Below the pieces are notes generated by a model. The model ran no database searches and was not told the origin of the DNA. It worked only from the letters and a program-made list of their open reading frames with translations. A stretch of 45,097 nt of DNA. Origin: a virus. Position numbers and translations under genes: made by a program. The stretch spans positions 1 to 45,097 of the IMG/VR virus record IMGVR_UViG_3300032182_000111; one strand, written 5' to 3'. The stretch's first letter is position 1; every line of letters begins with the position of its first letter. This document shows positions 24,093 to 32,325 of this stretch, piece by piece.

Positions 24093-24838
24093 TAAAAGGT
24101 AAGTTCAGAGCGATCCAATTTACTAAGTACATCCTGCCGGTACGCTGGATCAGAGTCGTACCGAGGATCGTTCATAGCTTCAATCAGTTCTTGCTGGCTA
24201 CGGTAAGTGCTCTGCGCGGAGGCAGGCTTACCTTGCAGCATGTTGCCGTCTTGTCCCATAGCATCAGTGTATCGGTAGTAGAGAGCTTGAAGTGCAAAAC
24301 TAATCTGACCCATATCTCCTGATTCAATCATGGAGTCATAGGTATCGATTTCGTTTTCGTTGAGATTTTCAGAAGCCCATGAAGTCAAAGCTTGATAGGA
24401 CTCTTGACCACCGACAGCTTCATATACAGAAGAGATCTCCTCTCCTGTCATTTCTCTGCCTTCGGCTTGCTGGTCTACCATCATAGAAAATACATCACTA
24501 GCTGACATCTGATCGATGGCTTCCAAAGCTTCATCAGAAATCTCACCAGTTTCACGATATGCATTCAAAATATCATAAAAACCGCCGTCATCAAACTCTT
24601 CAGTTTCTTCATATTCTTCATCGCCTTCTTCAAACTCTTCTTCCTGATTACCTAGTTTTTTTTGCAGCTCAAGATAAGCTGCTTCTAGTTCTTCAGTGTT
24701 TTTGTACTTGCCTGCAAGACGTGCCTCCTGTTCAGCTACAATCTGTTCGCCAATCTCAAGAGATTCAGCCTCGTCAGCAGTCATGGATTCCATAACCTCT
24801 GCAGGTACGCTGTTATCAGATGTGAAAACTTCTGCCAT
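24092..24838 (-). CDS. Capsid scaffolding (assembly) protein, T7 gp9-like (248 aa)
   Basis: The protein is extremely acidic in its first half (NQEEEFEEGDEEYEETEEFD) and helical, with a basic C-terminal end (DPAYRQDVLSKLDRSELTF) as in scaffolds that bind the capsid protein through a positively charged C-terminal helix. The position between portal and the capsid block is that of T7 gene 9, here separated from the capsid gene by the photosynthesis cassette. It overlaps the portal stop by one base. Confidence 0.85.
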   Translation of the reverse strand: MAEVFTSDNSVPAEVMESMTADEAESLEIGEQIVAEQEARLAGKYKNTEELEAAYLELQKKLGNQEEEFEEGDEEYEETEEFDDGGFYDILNAYRETGEISDEALEAIDQMSASDVFSMMVDQQAEGREMTGEEISSVYEAVGGQESYQALTSWASENLNENEIDTYDSMIESGDMGQISFALQALYYRYTDAMGQDGNMLQGKPASAQSTYRSQQELIEAMNDPRYDSDPAYRQDVLSKLDRSELTF

Positions 24839-26415
24839 TATTCAATAGGTGGTTGTTGTGGCGGAGCTTGTTGTTGCTCCAGTTGTTGTGCAAGTGCAGG
24901 ATTTTTAGATGGATCGTTGATAGGAGCAGACTGCATAGCCGCAGCTTGCTTAGTCATTTCTATCTGCTGTTGTTGTTCCATAGCTTGCTGCTGGTCTTGC
25001 TGTCGTTGATCCATCGACTTAACAAGATTCAGAACATCAATGCCTTGTGCAGCTGCCAGGCGTTTAACTACTTCATCTGGATTTAGATACTGTAGCATAG
25101 CTTGTGGTCCAAGCGTCTGTGCAATGGTTGTGATGAATGCGGTCAAAGACTCACGATCTTGACCACGACCCAATGCGTTGATACCAGCAACAATGGTTGG
25201 CTTGACTAGATCTTTAGGATACCTAGGCAGCTCACCACTACGTTGCATAGTCAATAGCTTACGGTTAAGATATGGCACAAGAAACTCAACAGTCAACAGA
25301 CTAAACAGTCCACCAAGTTGTTGTTCAAGTTCCAGTTGTGTCAGCCTAACCTCTTCAGCTGTCGTACGTTCTGATTGTCGTACGGTCAACACAAGGAATG
25401 CTTCAGAGATGCGACGTTCAAGGGTCTGCATCTGTTGTAGTGCTGTAGCAAAGTCAGCTGTCTTGCCAACCTGCACAACAGCAACATCATCAGGTCGCCC
25501 TTGAATAATAGCACCGTTGCCAGCTTTGGCTAGAGTCTGTGGTTTGGTAGTCGATGATGGTGACACAAGGAAGACAACTTTAGCAGCTGCTGCAGAGCCT
25601 TCTGTGATAGCCTGAGAGAGTGCATTGAGTGACTTCAGATCACCGATGAACTCTTCGACTCGACCACGACCGTAGTTCTCACCATCCACAGAGTTGAACC
25701 TGAGGACCAACCATGGAGATGCTTCTTTGGGAGCCTTGCCTTGGGTGCCAGGGATAGTCTTATCGTACACCTCTTGGTGCCACACCCAACGATTGTTCTC
25801 CAGTTTGCAGTGTGTATATACTTCTACATCATTACTCTGGTTTGTTGATTCGTCGTTGACCATCAATGGATCTTTGACAATATCAACAGGTAGAAGTTTT
25901 TTGTTAATAAGTTCTTTGGTTACGATCTCAATTACGTTGCCGTTACCATCTCGTTCTACGACATAGCGGTTCAATGGGTAATGCTTAATCCCATCCTTAC
26001 CCATAAACAACAGAGCGTTACCACCAACAACAAGATGTTTGATGGCTTGGTGTACAGTGACACGATCGCTAGAAGCAGCGATAGCATCCATCACCATACG
26101 CTCAAGTTTAGCAAAACTAAGATCAAGTTCAGATCGAATCTCAGCAGGCAGTTCAGTGCCAAGCTTATCATCTTTTATCTGTAGCTTGAAGAACGTAGTT
26201 TGAGGCGGCAGCAGAGCCAGCATCAACTTGGATGCCAGAGTAACAACCGCCTTAGCGCCTACGCTTTGCCAAGGTTGTGTAAGGGTTTTATGGGAACTCC
26301 GCATCTCATCACGTTGGATGAGGTAAGGAAGTGTAAGCTCAGAGCATTTAACAGCAGTGTCAAGAAACTGTGTACGGCCACTACTTAGTGCATCGTACCT
26401 AGCTTTTGCTGTCAC
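24838..26415 (-). CDS. Portal (head-tail connector) protein, T7 gp8-like (525 aa)
   Basis: The length is almost that of T7 gp8 (536). The N-terminus (RYDALSSGRTQFLDTAVKCS, LTLPYLIQRDEM) and central stem/clip region (RISEAFLVLTVRQSERTTAE EVRLTQLELEQQLGG, quoted with a break) are typical T7-group portal motifs. The C-terminus is a Gln-rich tail (QRQQDQQQAMEQQQQIEMTK). Twelve copies should form the vertex through which terminase packages DNA and to which the gp11-like adaptor binds. The gene is co-transcribed with scaffold. Confidence 0.92.
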   Translation of the reverse strand: MTAKARYDALSSGRTQFLDTAVKCSELTLPYLIQRDEMRSSHKTLTQPWQSVGAKAVVTLASKLMLALLPPQTTFFKLQIKDDKLGTELPAEIRSELDLSFAKLERMVMDAIAASSDRVTVHQAIKHLVVGGNALLFMGKDGIKHYPLNRYVVERDGNGNVIEIVTKELINKKLLPVDIVKDPLMVNDESTNQSNDVEVYTHCKLENNRWVWHQEVYDKTIPGTQGKAPKEASPWLVLRFNSVDGENYGRGRVEEFIGDLKSLNALSQAITEGSAAAAKVVFLVSPSSTTKPQTLAKAGNGAIIQGRPDDVAVVQVGKTADFATALQQMQTLERRISEAFLVLTVRQSERTTAEEVRLTQLELEQQLGGLFSLLTVEFLVPYLNRKLLTMQRSGELPRYPKDLVKPTIVAGINALGRGQDRESLTAFITTIAQTLGPQAMLQYLNPDEVVKRLAAAQGIDVLNLVKSMDQRQQDQQQAMEQQQQIEMTKQAAAMQSAPINDPSKNPALAQQLEQQQAPPQQPPIE

Positions 26416-26783
26416 TAGAATCCTCCAATATTTAGACCACTGCCGGCTGCACTGCCAGCAGTAAGTGCTTGATTGATACGACGCTTCGGACGAATCCGAA
26501 GGCTAGCAAGCGTTGTACGCTCACGTTTTTTACCAGGGCTACGAACGCCACTCTCGGTAGCACCAAGAGTAGCATTGGTAGGAGTCGGTGCTCGGTACTG
26601 CGATGCTTGAGGCATCGGCGGAGGAGCAGGCATTGTTTGTGCAGGAGTAGGCGGAACAAACGCCTGCTGGAACCTACGGAATGCACGACCAGGACGTTTT
26701 GCCCTAGCTGCATTCATAGCAGATGCCTGACTGCCACCCATGGCAATGATTTGATTGTAGATTCCTTGATTGAATCGTGCCAT
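26415..26783 (-). CDS. Basic Pro/Ala-rich hypothetical protein (122 aa)
   Basis: The N-terminal MARFNQGIYNQIIAMGGSQA is a short helix. It is followed by a basic, Pro-rich disordered linker (FVPPTPAQTMPAPPPMPQAS) and an Arg-rich segment ending in Gly/Ala (LASLRIRPKRRINQALTAGS). Directly upstream of the portal gene and sharing its stop/start base, it is plausibly a minor head protein. I do not recognise a named domain. Confidence 0.65.
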   Translation of the reverse strand: MARFNQGIYNQIIAMGGSQASAMNAARAKRPGRAFRRFQQAFVPPTPAQTMPAPPPMPQASQYRAPTPTNATLGATESGVRSPGKKRERTTLASLRIRPKRRINQALTAGSAAGSGLNIGGF

Positions 26784-26944
26784 TAGTCTTCAGTGATACG
26801 TTGTTTAATCCAATGGATAATATCTTGTTGACCAGCATTAAACATGATGTGTTGGATCTTGTCTTCTGGTCCAGTGAAGGGTGGTGGAAAGTTTTCTTCC
26901 AGTTCTTTCAGCAAACCCTCAGGAGTTAGTCCTAGGTTAAGCAT
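26783..26944 (-). CDS. Small conserved cyanophage protein (53 aa)
   Basis: The start at 26944 is chosen because its ATG overlaps the end of the RNR beta gene by 8 bases, while a longer frame would run deep into that gene. The sequence MLNLGLTPEGLLKELEENFP then PPFTGPEDKIQHIMFNAGQQ is a short helical protein. FNAGQQDIIHWIKQRI is a recurring pattern in small cyanophage proteins. Function unknown. Confidence 0.65.
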   Translation of the reverse strand: MLNLGLTPEGLLKELEENFPPPFTGPEDKIQHIMFNAGQQDIIHWIKQRITED

Positions 26945-27656
26945 ACTGTGGGAGGTTTTGGTTAGCGTGTTCAAAGAAGGCAGGCATCCGTGCTCTCTGT
27001 GTGTCAGAAAGCTGTGGTGCTTTACCTTCATACATTAGCCGGTCGCTAGAATCCAGCCAAAATTTTTTGTCCAAATATTTATCGTTACTTTTACCTAGTG
27101 GTTGCATGACCCAGGCAATAGTCGCCTTACGGAGTTTGTCCAAAGACGGCGAAGCTTCCAGCCCAAGCTCTCTACAAACCAAACTATTTGTTGCGACGTG
27201 AACTTGTTCGTCTCTACTGATGTCAGCGCTGACAGTTCGCATTCCCGCGTCACCAGCAAACCGCATGAAGGGTAGTAGGACGAAAAAAATTGCACGTTCA
27301 GCAACCATGGCTTTGAGGATAGTGTGATCAGGATGTTCTGTCCACGCATCACGGAGTGCGAGGGCTTCCCGTTCAGCTTTCGGATCAACGCCCCAAGCAT
27401 CGGCGACATAACCCAGAGCCCTGTCGTGCTTAATCTCGTCTTGGACATTGCTCTCCAGTATCTCACGTGCGAGAAGTGGAACTTCAGAGGCGAGCGCATC
27501 ACGAATAAAATCTCCCACAGGTAGTTCCATATGTCGCAAGGCAAGTGCACGGCGCAGAGTCTCTTCCGCTCCCTCCTTGCACTTCCCTTTGGTAGTAGCC
27601 ACAGGGGTCCATGTCCGTTTGCGTTCTAGTAGTTTTTGATAAGGATGTTGTCTCAT
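26937..27656 (-). CDS. nrdB: Ribonucleotide reductase class I beta-like subunit (239 aa)
   Basis: A four-helix ferritin-like protein with two metal-ligand pairs: Glu74/His77 in QDEIKHDRAL and Glu150/His153 in ISRDEQVHVATN, plus Glu120 in MVAERAIFF. At 239 aa it is shorter than typical NrdB (about 320-380). It starts with an ATGA overlap on the alpha-subunit stop, so the two chains are made together. In P-SSP7-type cyanopodoviruses the RNR was reannotated as class I once such an adjacent beta subunit was recognised. This gene is the same kind. It should generate the oxidant for the Cys179 thiyl radical in the alpha subunit. Confidence 0.85.
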   Translation of the reverse strand: MRQHPYQKLLERKRTWTPVATTKGKCKEGAEETLRRALALRHMELPVGDFIRDALASEVPLLAREILESNVQDEIKHDRALGYVADAWGVDPKAEREALALRDAWTEHPDHTILKAMVAERAIFFVLLPFMRFAGDAGMRTVSADISRDEQVHVATNSLVCRELGLEASPSLDKLRKATIAWVMQPLGKSNDKYLDKKFWLDSSDRLMYEGKAPQLSDTQRARMPAFFEHANQNLPQYA

Positions 27657-29023
27657 TCTTGGCAGTCACAGGTAGGTTCTTTTTCATTGAGTAAATCTGC
27701 AAGGTAGTCGTCTACATCTTGTTGGTCAAGAGCGGCATACGCATCAGATTTATCTTGTGTATCGCTCATAACTTGGAGCGAATAATACAAGGAAGTCTGG
27801 GGACTCTTTAGCCACTCTTCGATAAAGGCGTTGTCGTAGGTGACAACATCACTCCAGCTATTGAAGCTATACCCGTGAAGAAGCCCAGTGCGATCGAGAA
27901 TCGTCATCATACCATCAGCCACACGCTTGTAAGCGTCCCAGCCGACCTCTGATGCGATCTCTACATCGCCATAGAAATATGATTGGACACCAAAGGTGCC
28001 ACTATCCCGGTCAACGACACGGGAGATAGGTGGTGCAATCTCAGGAGTGCAGGTGAAACCATCTACATCCTTACTGCGGTAGCTACAGCTCGCAGTAGGA
28101 GCGATTGCGAAAGCTCGGTCCATCGTGTAACTGCGTGCGATACTTGCAGCAGCGTCGATGCCGGAAGCGAATTGAGAGACCAGCTCGAATGCAGGTGTCT
28201 GGAGAATCTCGCCGTTGTTGTACTGGTCAAGAGCACGTCCAAATTGTTCATAGGTTACACCTACACGTCGAAGGAGATTTGCAAGTCCGAGCATTCCAAG
28301 GCCGACTTGTCGATCCGTCTCGGGTGGGAGGTATTCACCACTCGCACCAACTCCAGTGGTTGCATGCAGTGCACACAGTTCAGACATACCTTCGACGAAA
28401 GCTCTTGGAATGTCATCGAACTCACAGGCTCCAAGATTAACATGCTGTAGGAGACAGGTCCCTCGGCTAGGCAGGTACACTTCGAGACAAACGTTGCCTC
28501 GAATACGGTTGCCTTCTTTGTCATACTTTACTTTGTTGAGCCAAATGTCACCGGACTTAATGCCATTGAGTAGTTCCTCTTTAAAAGAACACGCCTCCCA
28601 CCATTCATCTGTAATGTTGATGCATCGCTTAGCCCAAGGTAGCTCATGACGTGGAGTTTGTATAAACTCAAGAGCATCAGCGTGGCACAGGTCCAAGTGC
28701 AGGACCACAGCACCATTTTTATAGACTCCACCACGTCGGAGTACAGAGTTAAGGGTCGAATAGATCTGGCCAAATGAAACCGGGCCGCTAGCGACAAGTC
28801 CCTTTCCATTTTCAGTTCCTTTCGGTCGAAGTTCGGACAGGTGGATAGCTACACCAGCTCCGTTACGGAGAGCGTGTGATGCAAACCGCCAGCTGGCTTC
28901 AATACCTTCAGGACCCTCGCAAGAGTCGGCAACTTTAAAAATTGTACAGCTGACAGGCAACCGTGATGTTGGGTCATCGATCCAGCTTTGGACGCGACCC
29001 GTACGTGAAATAAGATTGGACAT
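27653..29023 (-). CDS. nrdA: Ribonucleotide reductase alpha (catalytic) subunit, compact form (456 aa)
   Basis: The catalytic core is complete: Cys26 (LPVSCTIF) and Cys190 (GTCLLQHVNLG) as the redox pair, Asn177/Cys179/Glu181 in the NVCLEV finger loop, and a phosphate-binding IAPTASCSYRS. The C-terminal tail CDCQE supplies a CxC re-reduction pair. At 456 aa it lacks the N-terminal ATP-cone activity domain, so it should escape dATP feedback inhibition (inference from the domain's known role). It converts ribonucleotides to deoxyribonucleotides for phage DNA synthesis. ATG overlaps the MazG-like gene stop (TAATG), and the beta gene follows with an ATGA overlap. Confidence 0.93.
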   Translation of the reverse strand: MSNLISRTGRVQSWIDDPTSRLPVSCTIFKVADSCEGPEGIEASWRFASHALRNGAGVAIHLSELRPKGTENGKGLVASGPVSFGQIYSTLNSVLRRGGVYKNGAVVLHLDLCHADALEFIQTPRHELPWAKRCINITDEWWEACSFKEELLNGIKSGDIWLNKVKYDKEGNRIRGNVCLEVYLPSRGTCLLQHVNLGACEFDDIPRAFVEGMSELCALHATTGVGASGEYLPPETDRQVGLGMLGLANLLRRVGVTYEQFGRALDQYNNGEILQTPAFELVSQFASGIDAAASIARSYTMDRAFAIAPTASCSYRSKDVDGFTCTPEIAPPISRVVDRDSGTFGVQSYFYGDVEIASEVGWDAYKRVADGMMTILDRTGLLHGYSFNSWSDVVTYDNAFIEEWLKSPQTSLYYSLQVMSDTQDKSDAYAALDQQDVDDYLADLLNEKEPTCDCQE

Positions 29024-29391
29024 TAGACGAGATCAGACAAATCAGGTGGTTGATAGTTCGGTCCTTTGAGGACTTTTCCGTCCTCGCGGTAGATCGGTTT
29101 GCCGTCTTCTCCTAGCTTGGACATATTCGATTTATGGACACGGCGTAGAGCTTGCTCTAGATCCCAGTCCATGTTCTCAGCGTACTGAGCACACACATAT
29201 ACTAGGTCAGCAAGCTCTTTTAGGCAAGCCTCCCGGTCCTGAGGATGGATCAGCTGCATTTGCTGATGAGATTCAAGGAACTCTTTGAACTCCTCAACGA
29301 TCAAAGACTTCTGGAGATTCCGTTTCTGTAAATCGTTCCGTATATTGAACGCTTGGCGGAATTCGATAGCTTGGTTGGACAGCAGTGACAT
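29023..29391 (-). CDS. MazG-like nucleotide pyrophosphohydrolase (122 aa)
   Basis: A helical MazG/HisE-type protein. The metal-binding EExxE motif is in LIVEEFKEFLES and the partner ExxD in LKELADLVYVCAQY. The downstream NMSKLGEDGKPIYREDGKVL then KGPNYQPPDL is the characteristic C-terminus of phage MazG-like proteins. It likely hydrolyses (d)NTPs or related nucleotides to tune pools during replication, and is coupled to the RNR genes. The start overlaps the upstream DUF3310 gene. Confidence 0.88.
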   Translation of the reverse strand: MSLLSNQAIEFRQAFNIRNDLQKRNLQKSLIVEEFKEFLESHQQMQLIHPQDREACLKELADLVYVCAQYAENMDWDLEQALRRVHKSNMSKLGEDGKPIYREDGKVLKGPNYQPPDLSDLV

Positions 29392-29569
29392 GTTCTAGTT
29401 CTTTCTCAAGGTAGGTGATAGCTTTTTTGAGGTCTTCTACCTTACAGTCTTTGTAGCCTGCACGGCAGATGTATTTGATTGCGTTCCCGAGAAAGTAGTT
29501 CAATTCTTGATCGCGGATGAAGTCCCAGACTTCTATTGTTCCTCGGGTGTAGTAGGATGGGCGGGCCAA
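29294..29569 (-). CDS. DUF3310 protein (91 aa)
   Basis: YYTRGTIEVWDFIRDQELNY then FLGNAIKYICRAGYKD and LKKAITYLEKELEH match DUF3310 (the nucleotide-metabolism-associated SaV-like family of phages), including GNAIKYICRAG. The best start is a TTG at 29569, inside the end of the upstream gene. No ATG occurs before the domain. The C-terminal 30 residues overlap the start of the MazG-like gene. Probable role: nucleotide kinase or pool-related, unproven. Confidence 0.85.
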   Translation of the reverse strand: MARPSYYTRGTIEVWDFIRDQELNYFLGNAIKYICRAGYKDCKVEDLKKAITYLEKELEHVTAVQPSYRIPPSVQYTERFTETESPEVFDR

Positions 29570-29772
29570 TTTTTTACTAAGTTACTTACAGTATTACATA
29601 AACAGAAGTTCTGATGCTGCAAGGCGTCAAGCAATGTGATGAGGTCTTCCTTGTCTGCGTTAGGCAGCAGGTCTCTCATCCTTCTCATCTTGAAGCTTTG
29701 CTCCATCGTCAACTCTGTAACCGGGGGCGGGGGTCCAAGGAATTGGACATCGTTGTTTGAAGTCATAGTCAT
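29533..29772 (-). CDS. Small conserved cyanophage protein (79 aa)
   Basis: ATG at 29772 (MTMTSNNDVQFLGPPPPVTE) is preferred over a longer frame that would overlap the exonuclease further. The conserved part is MEQSFKMRRMRDLLPNADKE and DLITLLDALQHQNFCLCNTV, a small all-helical protein also found next to exonuclease genes in other T7-like cyanophages. It overlaps the 3' end of the exonuclease gene by 113 bases in another frame. Function unknown. Confidence 0.65.
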   Translation of the reverse strand: MTMTSNNDVQFLGPPPPVTELTMEQSFKMRRMRDLLPNADKEDLITLLDALQHQNFCLCNTVSNLVKNWPAHPTTPEEQ

Positions 29773-30439
29773 CAACGGTAAGGATCTTAGCGAGTCGTGC
29801 ATTTTGTAGAGCAATCTCTTCACCGAGATCCTTTTCCTTGAATGCATTGACTACGGTTTCCCAGCTGTAGCCGTGTTTGTCGAACAGGATTTCTGCTCGC
29901 TTCACACCTACCCCAGGTGCACCAGAGTAACCATCAGTCTGGTCACCAGCTAGTGTTTGAATGAGGTGCCATTTAGCGCCCTCTGTAGGCGTGACTGTGA
30001 CTCGTTCGTCAAGAGTATACAAAGATCCGGGAATCTGTCGCATATCCTTGTCTGGCGAGACTATGACATTGCCTGAAAATTTTGTGGCATAAATCCCCAT
30101 GGCATCATCTGCTTCAAGGGTATCCATGATCACAACCTCGTACTCAGTCTTGAGTTGGTTGATTACACGTTTGTAGCCACACGGTTTCTTTCGGTTGCGG
30201 TGTCCTTTGTAAGAGGGGAGGATCGATTTCCGAAAGTTAACCGAGTCAGAAAAGAATAGCACAGGTTCCGTGAAACCGCCAAACTCTCCAACGATTTTAT
30301 CGATGTCTTTAAGAATGTTTTTATATGCATCAGAAAACTTAGATGTAACCATGATCACGTCAGATCCCCAGTCAATCTCTGTTTCAGCAGCAGCACAGCC
30401 CTTATAGACAATATAGTCAGCGTCGATGTACAGTTTCAT
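29660..30439 (-). CDS. 5'-3' exonuclease, T7 gp6-like FEN family (259 aa)
   Basis: All acidic metal sites of the FEN/PIN-like fold are visible: MKLYIDADYIVYKGCAA at the N-terminus, SYKGHRNRKK in the arch region, MDTLEADDAMGIYA, VIVSPDKDMRQI, and LAGDQTDGYSGAPGVGVKRA with the helix-hairpin-helix. It removes primers and supplies ssDNA for recombination during T7-type replication and concatemer processing. Its ATG overlaps the DNA polymerase stop by one base. Confidence 0.93.
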   Translation of the reverse strand: MKLYIDADYIVYKGCAAAETEIDWGSDVIMVTSKFSDAYKNILKDIDKIVGEFGGFTEPVLFFSDSVNFRKSILPSYKGHRNRKKPCGYKRVINQLKTEYEVVIMDTLEADDAMGIYATKFSGNVIVSPDKDMRQIPGSLYTLDERVTVTPTEGAKWHLIQTLAGDQTDGYSGAPGVGVKRAEILFDKHGYSWETVVNAFKEKDLGEEIALQNARLAKILTVDDYDFKQRCPIPWTPAPGYRVDDGAKLQDEKDERPAA

Positions 30440-31719
30440 CAGTGCACCTCTGCCCAGTTGTTCCCGATTTTGGCTTCTGCTGCGATTGGGATTCTAAGTT
30501 TGTAGAACTCGCCAGCCGCTGCAGCGCTGTATACCAGGGATGTTGATAAATCTTCTGCATGTTGTGGATCGCACTCAAACTGCAGTTCGTCATGAACGAA
30601 CGCCAGCTGAGAGCAGCATAGTTGTGTGTTGTCAATTGTTTCTTGGTTTATGACTAGCCATCTTTTCGCAAGCGCAGCAGCTGACCCTTGGAGTAAGAAG
30701 TTAAGGGCTTTGTGAGATGAGTCGAGCGGTATTCTGCGACCGTCAATCGCCTTAATAAACCCTCGATCACCCGTAGCTTTAACAGCACTAAGGAGCGCAT
30801 CAAGACCAGGGATCGCCTCAACATACGCATCGCGAATCTCTTTACCTTTGGATTTAGCTCTAGAACTGCTGAGAGATGAGTCATAACTGAGTCCAATCTT
30901 TTCGTTGCCTGCTCCATAAAGGAAGGCATAGGTTACGGTCTTCACAAGTTTCCTTGAAATACCGATCTTGTCTGCGTTTACTTGGTGGATGTCTCCGTTG
31001 AGAAGGATGTCGGCGTATCTACCACCGTCGTAACGGGCGAGATAGTGTGCCAACATGCGAAGCTCAATGCCAGCAAGATCAGCACCGACCATGACTTGAC
31101 CCGGAGTTGGTACAAATAGTTGTCTAAATCGTGAGTCACTCGGTACCTGGGCTAGGTTGGGGTTCTTGTGCGACATACGGAACGTAGCACACCCAACAGA
31201 ACAATGGTGGTGAACTCGGCTAGCAGTCGTACACAGCTTCAGCCATGCGTTCGTGCCTTCCGAGATCATCCCCAACTTCTTCGTAATATCGAGACACTTC
31301 GCGAAGTCCCCTGCAATCGTAATCCCACCGGAGGCAATCTCCATCAATATGGTCTCGTCGATAACAGGCTTCCCAGTAGTTGTCAACTGGGTTGGCTTCC
31401 AGCCATAGAATGTGGAAAGGATCCATGCAATATGATCTCGCGATGTGGGGTTCAGCTCTTTGAGCCGTGTTGACGGGCAGCCTTGAAAGTATCCTTGTAC
31501 TTTGTTATTTCTTTTAGGATTGAACGTCGAGCCTTCGACGAAAGGATGCCTGTCTCGTAATACTTTCTTAGTTTCTTCCAGCTCTTTTTGGAGAGCCGAT
31601 GCAAGCTGCCATGCAGCGCGTTCATCAAAATACCATCCATGTAGCTCCTGCTTAGTCATAAGGTGTGCTACCTGATGTTCCATTTGGACCCATTCAGGTA
31701 AGGGCGGAAGTGTTGGCAT
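30439..31719 (-). CDS. DNA polymerase, polymerase domain (family A, T7 gp5-like), separate gene (426 aa)
   Basis: Motif A is GADLAGIELRMLAHY (Asp214). The O-helix RKLVKTVTYAFLYGAGNEKI carries Lys260, Tyr264 and Tyr268. Motif C is FVHDELQFE (His376-Asp377-Glu378). Tyr264 occupies the position of E. coli Pol I Phe762, as in T7. The palm, fingers and thumb are complete, but the 3'-5' exonuclease domain is a different gene just upstream. The ATG at 31719 overlaps that gene by 52 bases in the -1 frame. NPTSRDHIAWIL near residue 90 matches the T7 thumb region. No thioredoxin gene is seen in the window. Confidence 0.94.
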   Translation of the reverse strand: MPTLPPLPEWVQMEHQVAHLMTKQELHGWYFDERAAWQLASALQKELEETKKVLRDRHPFVEGSTFNPKRNNKVQGYFQGCPSTRLKELNPTSRDHIAWILSTFYGWKPTQLTTTGKPVIDETILMEIASGGITIAGDFAKCLDITKKLGMISEGTNAWLKLCTTASRVHHHCSVGCATFRMSHKNPNLAQVPSDSRFRQLFVPTPGQVMVGADLAGIELRMLAHYLARYDGGRYADILLNGDIHQVNADKIGISRKLVKTVTYAFLYGAGNEKIGLSYDSSLSSSRAKSKGKEIRDAYVEAIPGLDALLSAVKATGDRGFIKAIDGRRIPLDSSHKALNFLLQGSAAALAKRWLVINQETIDNTQLCCSQLAFVHDELQFECDPQHAEDLSTSLVYSAAAAGEFYKLRIPIAAEAKIGNNWAEVH

Positions 31720-32195
31720 AATTTAACAGTGACGTTTACATCCTGTACACAATAGTCTTCCATCGCTTGGCTCCACTCCTTCCAGTCAGTATCCTTAGCA
31801 AAGCCACCTTTGTACTCACCCAGCCTGTAGCCATAGGACTCCAACGAGTGGCGACCATACAGCTGCAATGGCATGTGTTTCCATTGGTGCTTCTTGTCTA
31901 AGCCTAGCATGTCAGGATGGTAGAGCCTGCTCAGCAAGAGAGTGTCAATCACCTCACCTTGCGGGTCAAAGAAACCAAAGACCTTTTTGATACAGGGGAT
32001 ATCGAAAGATATGATATTGTGTCCGGCTATTCGATCTGCTTCCTCCAACCTAGTAACACCTGCAGAGATTGGAGCTTGAGTGCCGCTGTCATTGTATGCA
32101 AGCGTCTCATCTGTCTCAGTATCGTAGATTGCAAGGCAATGTATGTGGGTAAAATCATTTAGAAGACCGTCCGTCTCCAGGTCGAATACCAGCAT
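31668..32195 (-). CDS. DNA polymerase 3'-5' exonuclease domain, separate gene (175 aa)
   Basis: DEDDy exonuclease of family A polymerases: Exo I MLVFDLETDG (Asp5, Glu7), Exo II AGHNIISFDIP (Asp65) and Exo III DYCVQDVNVT (Tyr148, Asp152). The SYGYRLGEYKGGF segment is the T7 gp5 pattern. The frame stops at 31668, inside the polymerase-domain gene. The two chains therefore look like a split gp5 and must associate, or be joined by a frameshift, to proofread. Confidence 0.93.
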   Translation of the reverse strand: MLVFDLETDGLLNDFTHIHCLAIYDTETDETLAYNDSGTQAPISAGVTRLEEADRIAGHNIISFDIPCIKKVFGFFDPQGEVIDTLLLSRLYHPDMLGLDKKHQWKHMPLQLYGRHSLESYGYRLGEYKGGFAKDTDWKEWSQAMEDYCVQDVNVTVKLCQHFRPYLNGSKWNIR

Positions 32196-32325
32196 TTTTC
32201 CAGTGGTAGGTTTTATCTACGAACTGTGCTTTTCTAACTGCTTCAGCCGTAGGTGGATTGGGTTTGCGAAGGTCCAGCACCGTGCTAGAAATCGGTTGCC
32301 GGGTTGAAATCGGGTTCAGCTTCAT
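32155..32325 (-). CDS. Small hypothetical protein (56 aa)
   Basis: ATG at 32325 lies 41 bases inside the end of the primase-helicase gene, and the stop lies inside the start of the exonuclease gene. It fills the only gap between them. The sequence is basic: MKLNPISTRQPISSTVLDLR then KPNPPTAEAVRKAQFVDKTY, ending RPGDGRSSK. No domain is recognised. Confidence 0.55.
   Translation of the reverse strand: MKLNPISTRQPISSTVLDLRKPNPPTAEAVRKAQFVDKTYHWKNAGIRPGDGRSSK

Noticed and set aside
31668-31719. Programmed -1 frameshift site joining exonuclease and polymerase
   Set aside because: No X-XXY-YYZ heptamer is present in the overlap in the right frame, and a usable ATG exists for the second gene.
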